A stretch of 10,690 nucleotides of DNA from Phycisphaerales bacterium (GTDB taxonomy: Bacteria > Planctomycetota > Phycisphaerae > Phycisphaerales > SM1A02): NCBI GenBank assembly GCA_003520025.1, contig DOVP01000050.1:1-10690 (forward strand), read 5' to 3'. The stretch's first letter is position 1; the number at the start of each line of letters is the position of its first letter. Below, one piece after another: positions 1 to 7,359 of the stretch. A program made the translations under genes and the position numbers. The notes beneath the pieces were generated by a model. The model was not told where the DNA came from. It worked only from the letters and a program-made list of their open reading frames with translations, and made no database searches.

Positions 1-2
1 CG

Positions 3-212
3 GGCGGTGGCCAAACTGGTGTGTACACCAGCGACATCGGAGATGGCTCCGGTCATCAGGCCAATCCAGGTGGCGGCTTCGGAATGCCAGACAACTGGCA
101 GGCGAGTGGGCTCAACTACGCCTACAGTCTGGAAGGCTCCGCCATACCAGCTCCCGCCGCCTTGGCCCTTTTGGGCTTGGCTGGCTTCGCCGGCCGGAGG
201 CGTCGCTCCTGA
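3..212 (+). CDS. C-terminal end of a PEP-CTERM-like sorted exported protein (5' partial)
   Basis: The frame is open from base 3 of the window and stops with TGA at 210-212, so only the last 69 codons are present. A GTG at 21 is probably an internal Val, because the reading frame continues to the left edge in Gly-rich sequence. The visible part is Gly/Ser/Asn-rich and ends in Ala-Pro-Ala-Ala, a short hydrophobic Leu/Ala/Gly helix, and then Arg-Arg-Arg-Arg-Ser. This three-part C-terminus is the PEP-CTERM type of sorting signal, in the Pro-Ala variant frequent in Phycisphaerae. In that family the tail is recognised by an exosortase and the protein goes to the cell surface, biofilm matrix or exterior. 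The function of the missing N-terminal part cannot be told. The signal itself is clear. Confidence 0.8.
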   Translation, partial: GGGQTGVYTSDIGDGSGHQANPGGGFGMPDNWQASGLNYAYSLEGSAIPAPAALALLGLAGFAGRRRRS

Positions 213-278
213 TCTTCCTCTTTCTTTCCGTCGCGTGCTGAAAGCAGCTCGGGACTCGAATCAATCTGATTCACCCCG

Positions 279-304
279 CAGCCCCCCGCCTTGGCGGGGG
301 GCTG
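279..304 (+). terminator. Rho-independent-type terminator hairpin after the PEP-CTERM gene
   Basis: A perfect 12-bp inverted repeat, CAGCCCCCCGCC then GGCGGGGGGCTG, is separated by only TT, so in RNA it would fold as an 11-bp stem with a CUUG tetraloop. It begins 66 bp after the stop at 212 and ends 34 bp before the next gene. The tract after the stem is weak (TTCATT), so this is a strong hairpin with a poor U-run. The remainder of the 126-bp gap (213-338) shows nothing else I can support. Confidence 0.75.
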
Positions 305-338
305 TTCATTGGGGCTCGCCGGGCCGTAGCATGGAAGC

Positions 339-2726
339 ATGCTGACACTACTCACGATCGCTCTGATGACGACCGGTTCCGAGGTTGCTCCGACCATCAC
401 CAATACGTCGCCCACCTGCACGCTTGAGTACACCATCACCAACGAAGCAGGCGGTCCCATCCCAGTCCGGTTGACCATGATCGGTAGTGATGGTTCCGAC
501 CCCGGTACGGTCTTTGACAACGCGGACGCCGACCCGCTGCAACTGGCTGTCCGACGCAATGTCGTCTATGACATCGATGGCAGCGGCGCCATCACGATTC
601 CACCAGGCCAGTGGATGGTGATCGCAAGCCGCGGCATGGAATACGACATTGCCACGACGCATATCGGGCCGTCCGAAGATAGCCATGTGAAATGGACCGC
701 CACACTCCCTCGGGCCATCGACACCACCGGCTGGGCGGGCGGCGATTTCCACCTGCACACCCTCACCTACAGCGGGCATGGCGACTCGAACATGCCAGAA
801 CGGATGATCTCGATCGCTGGCGAAGGTGTGGAATTCGCCGTCGCCACCGACCACAACCACAACACCGACTACAACCCCACGATGAAACAAGTCGACGCGG
901 ATCCCCACTTTACCGCGGTGACGGGCAATGAAATTTCTGCCGACTATGGTCACTTCAACGCCTATCCACTCGACCCCAATGCCAAAGTCATCGACTGGAA
1001 ACTCGAAACACCAGCGATGTTCGCCGACACTCGCGACGAACTGAACGAGTGGAACATCGTCCCCGTCATTCAAGTCAACCACCCACGCTGGGGAAACATC
1101 GATTACTTCGGCGCGCGGGGACTGGATCCCTTCGCCGCGGAGTCGAACCACCCCGGCTGGTCCTGGGATTTCGATGCCGTGGAAGTCCTCAACGAAAACG
1201 CGGGCTGGGGCTGGTACGACGCCGAAACCACGGACGTCCCCACCCGAGCATCCCGCCACAGCGTCATGCGGGACTGGATCAACATGGTCAACGCCGGCCA
1301 CGCCGTCGCGCCCATGGGAAACAGTGACTCGCACGCGGTCGAGAAAAACTTCGCCGGCATTCCTCGCACCTATGTGCAGGTGAACGATGCGGACCCCAAT
1401 GCCATTTCTCCTGCTGAGGTCGCCGAGGCGGTCCGCCGCGGAGCCGTCGTTGCGACCACCGGACCATTCCTCACGGTGTCGGCAGGATCCGGTGGCATCG
1501 GAGATCTTGTCTCCACGACGAATGGTCAAATCGATCTGACGATTTCCCTGCAAGCTGCGCCATGGATCAATGTTGATCGCATTCGTGTCCTCGGCGACGG
1601 CGACGAACTGCGTGTCTTCGAATTGGGAGAAGATGGTTACTCGCCGCCGTTGGTCATCGGCCCAATTTCGCTGGTTGCCTCGGATGACGCTTGGATCACC
1701 GTCCTTGCAGAAGGCGATCAGCCGATGACACCTGTTGTCCGAGACCGCGATCGTCCTATTCTCCCGCTGGCTGTCACCGGACCCATTCGTGTTGATGCAG
1801 ATGGCGACGGCATCTGGACACCCCCGCTCAAGAACATTGAACGCCTGGTTGAGAACAGCAATGGGGACTGGGCGATGCTCGATGATGAGTGGACTCGGGC
1901 TGGACCACACCGACGCGCCATGATCGTTGGCGTTGCGATGCGGGAACCGAGCCTCTCCGGCGACGCGATCGATGCCGCACTGGCAGACCCGCACCGACTG
2001 GTTCGTATCGCGGGCATCAAAGGCGCTGGAACAACTGATGATGAGCGCCATCGGGAATCGCTCGCCGCACTCGTCACCGACCCGAACACCGACAGAACCA
2101 CCGCCTTCATGGCATGGGCCGCTTGTGACACCATGGAGCCGGAACCCGAACTACTGGAGCAGTACATCGATCGATTTGGATGGAACAATGCCACGCGATA
2201 CGCCAAGGATCATCCGCTTCGACTGCAGGGCGACCTCATCCGAAACTGGCAGGTTGCCGGGTGCTTCCCTGCGGCTGACATGAAGGCGCTCGCCGCCAGC
2301 CAGTCACCAGAACCCGGCATTGTGCACATCACGTCGCCACGCACCAAGTCCGGCGAATCCATCACGTGGCATGAGCAGATGAGCGAACCGGACGGATTCC
2401 TCAATCTCGCCACCGTCTGCGGCGAACCCGAAGACGCCATCGCGTATGCCAGATGCACACTCGAGAGCCCGGATGAGCGGAATGTGAAATTCACCATCGG
2501 CAGCGATGATGGCTGCCGCATCTGGATCAACAACGCCCTTGTCTGGGATGACCCCACCCACCACGGCGCCACCCTCGATGCTGGGTTGTTCACAGCTCAT
2601 CTGAAGCCGGGGACCAACACCATCCTCTGCAAAGTCCTCAACGGTACTGGCGATTTCGGTCTCTACCTGCGCGTCATGGACGACGAGGTCAAGCCTCGCA
2701 AGGAAACGGCTCAGGAATTGCCCTGA
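339..2726 (+). CDS. Exported PHP-domain metallohydrolase, CehA/McbA family
   Basis: Encodes 795 residues. The N-terminus (MLTLLTIALMTTGSEVA) looks like a short signal peptide, though it lacks basic residues. PHP metal-binding motifs are visible in order: GDFHLHT at 135-141, ATDHNHN at 169-175, GNEIS at 196-200, GHFN at 204-207, QVNHPR at 245-250 and GNSDSH at 327-332. This His/Asp/Glu set fits the di- or trinuclear metal site of PHP hydrolases, and the arrangement matches the CehA/McbA family, named after carbaryl hydrolases but mostly of unknown substrate. About 530-620 is helical and resembles HEAT repeats. About 675-782 is a beta-rich domain (GSDDGCRIWINN at 721-732) like the PA14 or carbohydrate-binding sandwiches in exported planctomycete enzymes. 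Location is probably periplasmic or secreted; a phosphoester or carbohydrate-linked substrate is a guess. There is no Shine-Dalgarno at usable distance before ATG 339; TAGCAT at 327-332 could be a weak -10 box for a leaderless transcript. The family call is firm, the substrate unknown. Confidence 0.85.
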   Translation: MLTLLTIALMTTGSEVAPTITNTSPTCTLEYTITNEAGGPIPVRLTMIGSDGSDPGTVFDNADADPLQLAVRRNVVYDIDGSGAITIPPGQWMVIASRGMEYDIATTHIGPSEDSHVKWTATLPRAIDTTGWAGGDFHLHTLTYSGHGDSNMPERMISIAGEGVEFAVATDHNHNTDYNPTMKQVDADPHFTAVTGNEISADYGHFNAYPLDPNAKVIDWKLETPAMFADTRDELNEWNIVPVIQVNHPRWGNIDYFGARGLDPFAAESNHPGWSWDFDAVEVLNENAGWGWYDAETTDVPTRASRHSVMRDWINMVNAGHAVAPMGNSDSHAVEKNFAGIPRTYVQVNDADPNAISPAEVAEAVRRGAVVATTGPFLTVSAGSGGIGDLVSTTNGQIDLTISLQAAPWINVDRIRVLGDGDELRVFELGEDGYSPPLVIGPISLVASDDAWITVLAEGDQPMTPVVRDRDRPILPLAVTGPIRVDADGDGIWTPPLKNIERLVENSNGDWAMLDDEWTRAGPHRRAMIVGVAMREPSLSGDAIDAALADPHRLVRIAGIKGAGTTDDERHRESLAALVTDPNTDRTTAFMAWAACDTMEPEPELLEQYIDRFGWNNATRYAKDHPLRLQGDLIRNWQVAGCFPAADMKALAASQSPEPGIVHITSPRTKSGESITWHEQMSEPDGFLNLATVCGEPEDAIAYARCTLESPDERNVKFTIGSDDGCRIWINNALVWDDPTHHGATLDAGLFTAHLKPGTNTILCKVLNGTGDFGLYLRVMDDEVKPRKETAQELP

Positions 2727-3838
2727 CCGACCACACGCTCGATGAACCGTACGCCACGCGCCCCGTCGTGGACATCGGGGTAATCGAAACCGCCGCCGTC
2801 GTCGTGACCTGCGTGAATTGCATCAGCAACGCTTCGGTAGATGTTGGCAAAGGCCTCGATGAAACCCTCGGAGTGACCACCCGGAAGCCGGCTGGCTTCG
2901 GTGGCTGCATCGCACAGGCCGAGGTCAGCCGTTCGGTGCACGATGTCCGGGCCGTCGGGCGATGTCTGCAGCAGTTGATTGGGCATCTCCTGCTGCCAGT
3001 CCACGCCACCAGTTTCGCCCCAGACACGCAGACGCAGGCCATTGCGGCTTCCCGGACAGATCTGCGAAGCCGTCAAGATGCCGGTTGCCCCGTTGTCGAA
3101 CGTGAGCAGAACCGACACATCGTCGTCGAGAACTCGATCCGGCACATGCGTCGTGACATCCGCGGTGACGCCGCTTATGCCGAGCCCTGTCACATACGAC
3201 ACCAGATTCTCGGCGTGCGATCCGATATCGCCCATCGCCCCTCCGACGCCGGCCTTGGCGGGATCGTTCCGCCAGGCAGCCTGCTTGTGTCCTGTCTGCT
3301 CAAGCGGTGTCGCGAGCCAGCCTTGCAAGTACTCGACCATCACCTTGCGGACGCTGCCGATCGCGCCGCTTCGGACGAGCGACCGCATCTGCTTGACCAT
3401 CGGGTAGCCGGTGTAGTTGTACGTCACCGCAAAGACACACCCGCTCGTCTCCTTCGCCATAACGAGGGCATCGGCCTCCGCGGCCGTACACACCATCGGC
3501 TTGTCGCACACCACATGAAACCCTGCTTCAAGCGATGCCTTGGCCACCGGAAAGTGCACATGATTCGGCGTGACGATGACCACCACCTCGATGCGATCAT
3601 CTTCAGACCTCGCCAACTCGCCCGCGAGCATGTCCTCCCACGTTCCGTAGCAGCGATCTTCATCGAGCCCAAGATCCCCCCCGCTCGCTATCGCTTTCTC
3701 TGGTGTCGACGAAAGCGCCCCAGCCACCAATGTCATGCTGCCGTCGAGCGCGGCTGCCATTCGATGCACGCCACCAATGAAAGCATCACGGCCGCCCCCC
3801 ACCATGCCCATTCGAATTGCCCGTGTCCGCTCACTCAT
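2711..3838 (-). CDS. Gfo/Idh/MocA family NAD(P)-dependent oxidoreductase
   Basis: Encodes 375 residues from the start chosen here. The frame is open further upstream (to an ATG at 3949), but the ATG at 3836-3838 has AAGGAG exactly 9 nt before it and leads directly into the Rossmann fold. The ATG at 3860-3862 is the main alternative. In the 375-residue numbering, the dinucleotide loop GMVGGGRDAF is at 11-20 and TPNH at 90-93. The DKP at 112-114 is this protein's version of the EKP signature, whose Lys takes part in catalysis in the family. GDIGSH at 203-208 carries the Asp and His (204, 208) of the usual DxGxH catalytic motif. The C-terminal half would be the alpha/beta substrate domain. Members oxidise or reduce sugars, inositols and related polyols in the cytoplasm; the substrate here cannot be read from sequence. 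No partner gene on the same strand is visible, and it converges on the PHP hydrolase gene. Confidence 0.9.
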   Translation of the reverse strand: MSERTRAIRMGMVGGGRDAFIGGVHRMAAALDGSMTLVAGALSSTPEKAIASGGDLGLDEDRCYGTWEDMLAGELARSEDDRIEVVVIVTPNHVHFPVAKASLEAGFHVVCDKPMVCTAAEADALVMAKETSGCVFAVTYNYTGYPMVKQMRSLVRSGAIGSVRKVMVEYLQGWLATPLEQTGHKQAAWRNDPAKAGVGGAMGDIGSHAENLVSYVTGLGISGVTADVTTHVPDRVLDDDVSVLLTFDNGATGILTASQICPGSRNGLRLRVWGETGGVDWQQEMPNQLLQTSPDGPDIVHRTADLGLCDAATEASRLPGGHSEGFIEAFANIYRSVADAIHAGHDDGGGFDYPDVHDGARGVRFIERVVGQGNS

Positions 3839-3847
3839 GGCCATCGT

Positions 3848-3853
3848 CTCCTT
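3848..3853 (-). promoter_or_regulatory. Ribosome binding site deciding the oxidoreductase start
   Basis: AAGGAG on the minus strand lies 9 nt before the ATG at 3836-3838. It is the best Shine-Dalgarno match among the candidate starts of this gene and lies inside the longer reading frame, which argues that the roughly 37 additional upstream codons are not translated. A weaker AGGAG lies 12 nt before the ATG at 3860-3862. Confidence 0.6.
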
Positions 3854-3934
3854 GTGCGCCATGGTACTTCCCCGCTCCTGATAGCTCGAAATGTGGGAGA
3901 TTCTCGGAGCCTCATCCGAAACTCGAACTATGAC

Positions 3935-3963
3935 TGGACACCCCCCCAAGATGGCCTGATACT
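3935..3963 (+). promoter_or_regulatory. Sigma-70-like promoter of the metal efflux operon, near-leaderless
   Basis: TGGACA (3935-3940, five of six bases of TTGACA) and GATACT (3958-3963, four of six of TATAAT) are separated by exactly 17 bp. A start of transcription 7-8 bp after the -10 box falls at 3970-3971, only 2-3 nt before the ATG at 3973, so the first cistron would be translated from an almost leaderless mRNA. No Shine-Dalgarno lies before that ATG. The spacing is ideal for an ordinary sigma-70 promoter, unlike the long 19-20 bp spacers typical of MerR-controlled metal promoters. Confidence 0.55.
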
Positions 3964-3972
3964 CTTCGAGAC

Positions 3973-4398
3973 ATGCATTCGTCGTTCACAACATTCGTTG
4001 TCCTCGCCGCCATCACGCTGCAGGGTGTCTTTGGCAGCCTGCAGGGAAGCGTGATCATCTGCCTCGGCGGTGGCCATGAGCACGGACCGGCGGAGGTCAT
4101 CGAACACTGTGAATTGGAATGCTCGCACCACAGTGACTGGCCCACGCAGGAAATCGACGAGCAGCACATCGATGACTGCGATTGCACCGACTTTGAACTC
4201 GGCCTGATCACGCTGCTCACGACGCCCCCATCTGGCGATCAGGATCTTGACCTTGCCGCCGTCCCGGCACCGGCCATCGGTGTCGCACAATACGTGCACA
4301 CCACGTATTCCCCGCGCAGCCCGACGCAAGCATCCCGGGGCGATCCAAGCGGACAACAGCGACTGGCTTGCATCCGCAGCACGCGACTTCTGGTCTGA
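3973..4398 (+). CDS. Small exported Cys/His-rich protein, putative periplasmic metal-binding accessory
   Basis: Encodes 141 residues. Residues 1-21 form a hydrophobic, signal-peptide-like segment. The mature N-terminal half is rich in potential metal ligands: Cys30, His35 and His37 (GGGHEHG), His45-Cys46, Cys50, His52-His53, His65, and Cys69/Cys71 in a CxC (DDCDC). The second half is Pro/Thr-rich and lacks such ligands apart from His109 and Cys133. The protein is the first cistron of the efflux operon, ahead of the outer-membrane gene by 85 nt. By position it resembles small periplasmic proteins that lead other heavy-metal RND operons (CzcI, for example), and a Cys-x-Asp-hydrophobic segment after a Cys/His cluster is something I associate with unnamed proteins in similar clusters; both comparisons are from memory. 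ATG 3973 is the only ATG, GTG or TTG start between the upstream in-frame stop (3931-3933) and the signal peptide. A metal sensor, chaperone or buffer role is inferred. No named family is recognised. Confidence 0.7.
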   Translation: MHSSFTTFVVLAAITLQGVFGSLQGSVIICLGGGHEHGPAEVIEHCELECSHHSDWPTQEIDEQHIDDCDCTDFELGLITLLTTPPSGDQDLDLAAVPAPAIGVAQYVHTTYSPRSPTQASRGDPSGQQRLACIRSTRLLV

Positions 4399-4426
4399 AC
4401 ACACGCATCGTTCACTTTGACCATGC

Positions 4427-4455
4427 ACGGCACCAGCCGCGCATGGCTGTGTCGT
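4427..4455 (+). promoter_or_regulatory. Stem-loop (with an alternative fold) upstream of the outer-membrane gene
   Basis: In the 85-nt gap before the TolC-family gene, 4427-4438 pairs with 4445-4455: 11 pairs including one G-U, a single bulged C at 4433, and the 6-nt loop GCGCAT. An alternative hairpin, 4421-4446, uses the same bases: CCATGC with GCATGG, an A-C mismatch, CGGC with GCCG, and an ACCA loop. The two folds exclude each other. The ribosome binding site begins 15 nt after the first hairpin. No U-run follows, so it is not a plain terminator. It may stabilise or process the mRNA, set the expression ratio of the two genes, or simply be an inverted-repeat operator (CCATGC, 14 bp, GCATGG). 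No function is shown by sequence alone. Confidence 0.35.
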
Positions 4456-4469
4456 TGTGGATCCAGACC

Positions 4470-4474
4470 AGGAG
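4470..4474 (+). promoter_or_regulatory. Ribosome binding site deciding the TolC-family start
   Basis: AGGAG lies 9 nt before the ATG at 4484. It rules against the in-frame GTG at 4457, which has no such site and would place nine polar residues before the lipoprotein signal peptide. Confidence 0.7.
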
Positions 4475-4483
4475 ACATTCGGT

Positions 4484-5914
4484 ATGTCGCTTCACCTTCC
4501 CCCACCCGCGTGGCGTTGGCGCCCCGTCATCTCAATGCTTGCAGCCCTGCTGCTGGCGAGTTGTCAATCGTATGAGCCTGCGCCGCTGAATATCGGGGAC
4601 TACCATGACACGCTCGAGGTCAGATTGATTGACACCGAGCCGATTACCGCCTTCGCTCAGCGGCTGCAGATCGAGGGCGAAGATGTGCCATCGCACTTCG
4701 ACCCTTCTGACGGCATCTCTTACGCCGAGGGCGAAGTATTGGCCCTCTTCTACAACCCACAGCTGCGCATCGCCCGTCTTGAGGCGGGCGTTGCCATGGC
4801 TACTCGGGACACTGCCGGCCTTTGGGAAGACCCTGTCTTCGGTTTCGACGGCGCTGAAATCCTCTCACCGTCGTCCCCTTTCGAGTTCGGACTCATGGGC
4901 AGCCTGACAATCCCAATCTCAGGCAGGTTGGAGGTCGAGAAGGATCGAGCCACTGCTGCCTACGAAGCACAACTTCGCACCCTTGTAGACGCCGAGTGGC
5001 AAACACGGGCTGACTTACGCCGCGCCTGGGCCAGATGGGCCGCCGTCGCTGCTCAGGCAGAACTGCTCACAGGCATGATTGTTGAACTGCAACGCATCAG
5101 CGAGATCGCCAGACACCTTGAAGTCGCGGGCGAACTCAACCGCGTAGAGCGTCGCTTGCTTCAAATCGAACTGGCAGACCGCCGCATGCAGGCGACCGAG
5201 ATGGACCTGCTGTTGATCGATGCCGAAAATGTGTTGCTCGATATCCTCGGCCTTCCTCCGAGCGCCGTGCAGAAACTGCAACCATCCTTCCCCGGTGTTA
5301 CTATTTCGGAGGTTGATGATGTCACTGCTCGGCTCATCGAATCCAACACCGAGTTGGCGGTGCATTTCGCGGAATACCAGACCGCCGAGGACACCCTGCG
5401 ATTGGAGATCAAGAAACAATTTCCCGATATCGTGATCGGATCCGGCTATGGCACCGAGTTCAACGACCATCGGGTCATGTTCGGGATCTCGGTCCCGGTT
5501 CCCATTCTCAATGCCAACCGCGCGGGCATCGCAGAAGCCCGTGCCAGGCGCGAGGTGGCCCGCGCCGAAGCTGAAACAACCTTCGCGCGGCTCTACCGCT
5601 CACTTGCGGCAGCGCAAGCGGAACTGCGAACCAATCAAACACAGCGTGAGCGGTATGAAACCGTCATCGTTCCACTGCTTGAGGAGCAGTCCAGCGACAT
5701 TGATCGCATCGCTGAACTCGGTGAACTCGACGTCTTCGTGCTGCTGCAGACCATCACTCGAACACTCTCGGCCAAACAGAGACTGATTGACCTACGAGTC
5801 GATGAAATCGATGCCGCCACCGCCGTGCGCCGCATTCTCGGTCCTGATACCCGTCCAGACCCAACGCCGATCGAAGAACAGACCGGCACCATCGTCGATG
5901 GAGATATCCAATGA
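4484..5914 (+). CDS. TolC-family outer-membrane efflux lipoprotein (CusC/CzcC type)
   Basis: Encodes 476 residues from ATG 4484. This is the outer-membrane channel of the tripartite efflux system: in this family three copies form a beta-barrel and a long alpha-helical periplasmic tunnel docking on adaptor and pump. Residues 1-27 are a lipoprotein signal peptide with basic residues followed by LLAS-Cys; Cys27 would be lipidated. After a short linker, the OEP domain runs from about residue 80 to 455. It starts with the family's Asn-Pro-x-Leu segment (NPQL at 91-94), continues with a Leu-Trp-x-Asp-Pro segment and a TIPISGRLEVEK stretch at 142-153, then long Ala/Glu/Arg-rich helices; a second half of similar design starts near 270. 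Length is normal for CusC/CzcC. It is translationally coupled to the next gene by an ATGA overlap. The family is clear; assignment to the metal type rests on the neighbouring pump. Confidence 0.92.
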   Translation: MSLHLPPPAWRWRPVISMLAALLLASCQSYEPAPLNIGDYHDTLEVRLIDTEPITAFAQRLQIEGEDVPSHFDPSDGISYAEGEVLALFYNPQLRIARLEAGVAMATRDTAGLWEDPVFGFDGAEILSPSSPFEFGLMGSLTIPISGRLEVEKDRATAAYEAQLRTLVDAEWQTRADLRRAWARWAAVAAQAELLTGMIVELQRISEIARHLEVAGELNRVERRLLQIELADRRMQATEMDLLLIDAENVLLDILGLPPSAVQKLQPSFPGVTISEVDDVTARLIESNTELAVHFAEYQTAEDTLRLEIKKQFPDIVIGSGYGTEFNDHRVMFGISVPVPILNANRAGIAEARARREVARAEAETTFARLYRSLAAAQAELRTNQTQRERYETVIVPLLEEQSSDIDRIAELGELDVFVLLQTITRTLSAKQRLIDLRVDEIDAATAVRRILGPDTRPDPTPIEEQTGTIVDGDIQ

Positions 5915-7356
5915 ATCAGTTCGCCCATCTGACAGCCACAACCACAGCCCTGCTCATTCTGTGCTTGCTCCCCGCGGGATGCAGCGAGGATCAGGCGAAT
6001 GTTGAAGCACCGAACAGCCACAAGGCGGCAACGCCCACCCCCACCAATCGCATTGCCATTCCACCGGCCGTCCGGTCCAACCTCGGTATCACCTTCGCCC
6101 CAGCCGAGCGTCGACGCATCGAGGACACGCTGCGGGCCCCGGGAACATTCGAGTACCAGCCGACAGCTACCCGGGAGTACCGAACAATGCTGCCTGGCCG
6201 CGTTGATATTTTGGTCAACCAATTCGATCGCGTCGAGCCTGGTACGCCCCTCTACCGCCTCAACTCACCCGACTGGCGAGACATTCAGCGGACCATCGCC
6301 GAGTCTGAATCCACAGTGAAGCAGTTGCAGGCGACGCTGAATACTTTCGGGCCGCTACTCGCCGCTCACCAGCGGCATGAGCAGAGCCTGCATGAGAGCA
6401 TTGCTGTCTGGGAGGCGCGCGTCGAGAAACTCAACGCGCTCCGCGAGGCTGGTGGTGGCCGCATGAGCGAGTTCACCACTGCACAATCGTCGCTGGCGAC
6501 AGCGCAGGCGGAACTCGCCAACATGCAGGAGAAGGACGCCGAACTTACTGGTTCGCATACGCAGTCACTCGCCGCGATGAATGCGGCTCAGATCAATCTT
6601 GATCTCTCCATCGATTCCGCAGCAGCACTTCTGGATATCGATCGCGCTACTTTGCTTGCGCCGTCATCCTCCATCGCCGATGCGCCGCCACTGTGGCGCA
6701 CGATTACATCAATCGAGATCGCCGCCCGCAATTCAGGCGTGGTGGAGTCGGTCGATCTGACCAATGGCGCCTGGGCCGACGCACGAGTGAATGTCGTCAC
6801 CATCGTGCAGCCGGACCAACTCCGCTTCCACGCATCAGGACTGCAAAGCGACCTCGGCGTGTTGCGGGACGGGCTGCGAGTGAACATCGTGCCGCCCACG
6901 CCAACAGCCGGCGGAACCGCCGTTCCGATGCAGGAAATCATGCGGGGCACGCTTGCGCTCGGACTTACCGGCGATTCAGAGAAGCGAACGGTCGATCTCT
7001 ATGTGACACCGGAGTCGATCGCCGCGTGGGCGCGACCCGGCGTCACCGCTCAACTTGAGATCGTGACCGACGATACCTCCACCCCGGAACTCGCCATCCC
7101 ACTCGCTGCAGTGCAGCGGGACGGCCTCCTCCCAATCATCTTCCGCCGCGCACCTGACAACCCCAATGAAGCCATTCGCATGGAGGCCGATCTCGGTATC
7201 GATGATGGCCGCTGGGTCGCAGTGCTGAGCGGACTTCGTGATGGCGATGAGGTCATTCTTGACGGCGGTTTCCAACTCATGCTCGCGAGCAGCGGATCGA
7301 TCCAGAAGGGTGGACATTTTCACTCCGATGGCACCTTCCACGATGGGGAACACTGA
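5911..7356 (+). CDS. RND efflux periplasmic adaptor subunit (CusB/CzcB type), lipoprotein
   Basis: Encodes 481 residues. The start ATG shares four bases (ATGA) with the preceding stop, and GGAG lies 7 nt upstream. The N-terminus is a lipoprotein signal with LPAG-Cys24, followed by a Thr/Pro linker. The first lipoyl-like half includes LPGRVD at 94-99 and NSPDW at 118-122. About 123-230 is an Ala/Glu/Gln-rich coiled-coil hairpin that would contact the TolC-family tunnel. From about 275 come the second lipoyl half (SGVVESVDL), the beta-barrel and a membrane-proximal domain. The C-terminus is His-rich, GGHFHSDGTFHDGEH (467-481), with four His and several acidic residues; such tails occur in heavy-metal adaptors and could bind the exported cation. 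Adaptors of this family link pump and channel and can hand metal to the pump. It lies 3 nt before the pump gene. Confidence 0.92.
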   Translation: MNQFAHLTATTTALLILCLLPAGCSEDQANVEAPNSHKAATPTPTNRIAIPPAVRSNLGITFAPAERRRIEDTLRAPGTFEYQPTATREYRTMLPGRVDILVNQFDRVEPGTPLYRLNSPDWRDIQRTIAESESTVKQLQATLNTFGPLLAAHQRHEQSLHESIAVWEARVEKLNALREAGGGRMSEFTTAQSSLATAQAELANMQEKDAELTGSHTQSLAAMNAAQINLDLSIDSAAALLDIDRATLLAPSSSIADAPPLWRTITSIEIAARNSGVVESVDLTNGAWADARVNVVTIVQPDQLRFHASGLQSDLGVLRDGLRVNIVPPTPTAGGTAVPMQEIMRGTLALGLTGDSEKRTVDLYVTPESIAAWARPGVTAQLEIVTDDTSTPELAIPLAAVQRDGLLPIIFRRAPDNPNEAIRMEADLGIDDGRWVAVLSGLRDGDEVILDGGFQLMLASSGSIQKGGHFHSDGTFHDGEH

Positions 7357-7359
7357 GCC

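Noticed and set aside
303..332. A promoter for the hydrolase gene with TAGCAT as -10 box
   Set aside because: The -10 match is four of six, but the -35 region matches at most three of six and falls at the base of the upstream hairpin; too weak to list.
7..345. A 112-codon plus-strand open frame covering the start of the window
   Set aside because: It runs in another frame across the PEP-CTERM gene, through the terminator hairpin and into the hydrolase start, with no family resemblance.
348..2051. A 567-codon open frame on the minus strand inside the hydrolase gene
   Set aside because: It is fully antisense to a gene with clear PHP motifs, its translation is Val/Arg/Gly-rich without recognisable domains, and it is the usual shadow frame of GC-rich coding sequence.
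2768..4054. A 428-codon plus-strand open frame across the oxidoreductase gene
   Set aside because: It is antisense to the well-supported oxidoreductase and overlaps the operon promoter and the start of the Cys/His-rich gene; the translation is Arg/His-rich without domain signs.
4417..4445. TTGACC as a -35 box for a separate promoter of the outer-membrane gene
   Set aside because: No acceptable -10 box is found 16-20 bp downstream (CGCATG, GCATGG and similar are poor matches).
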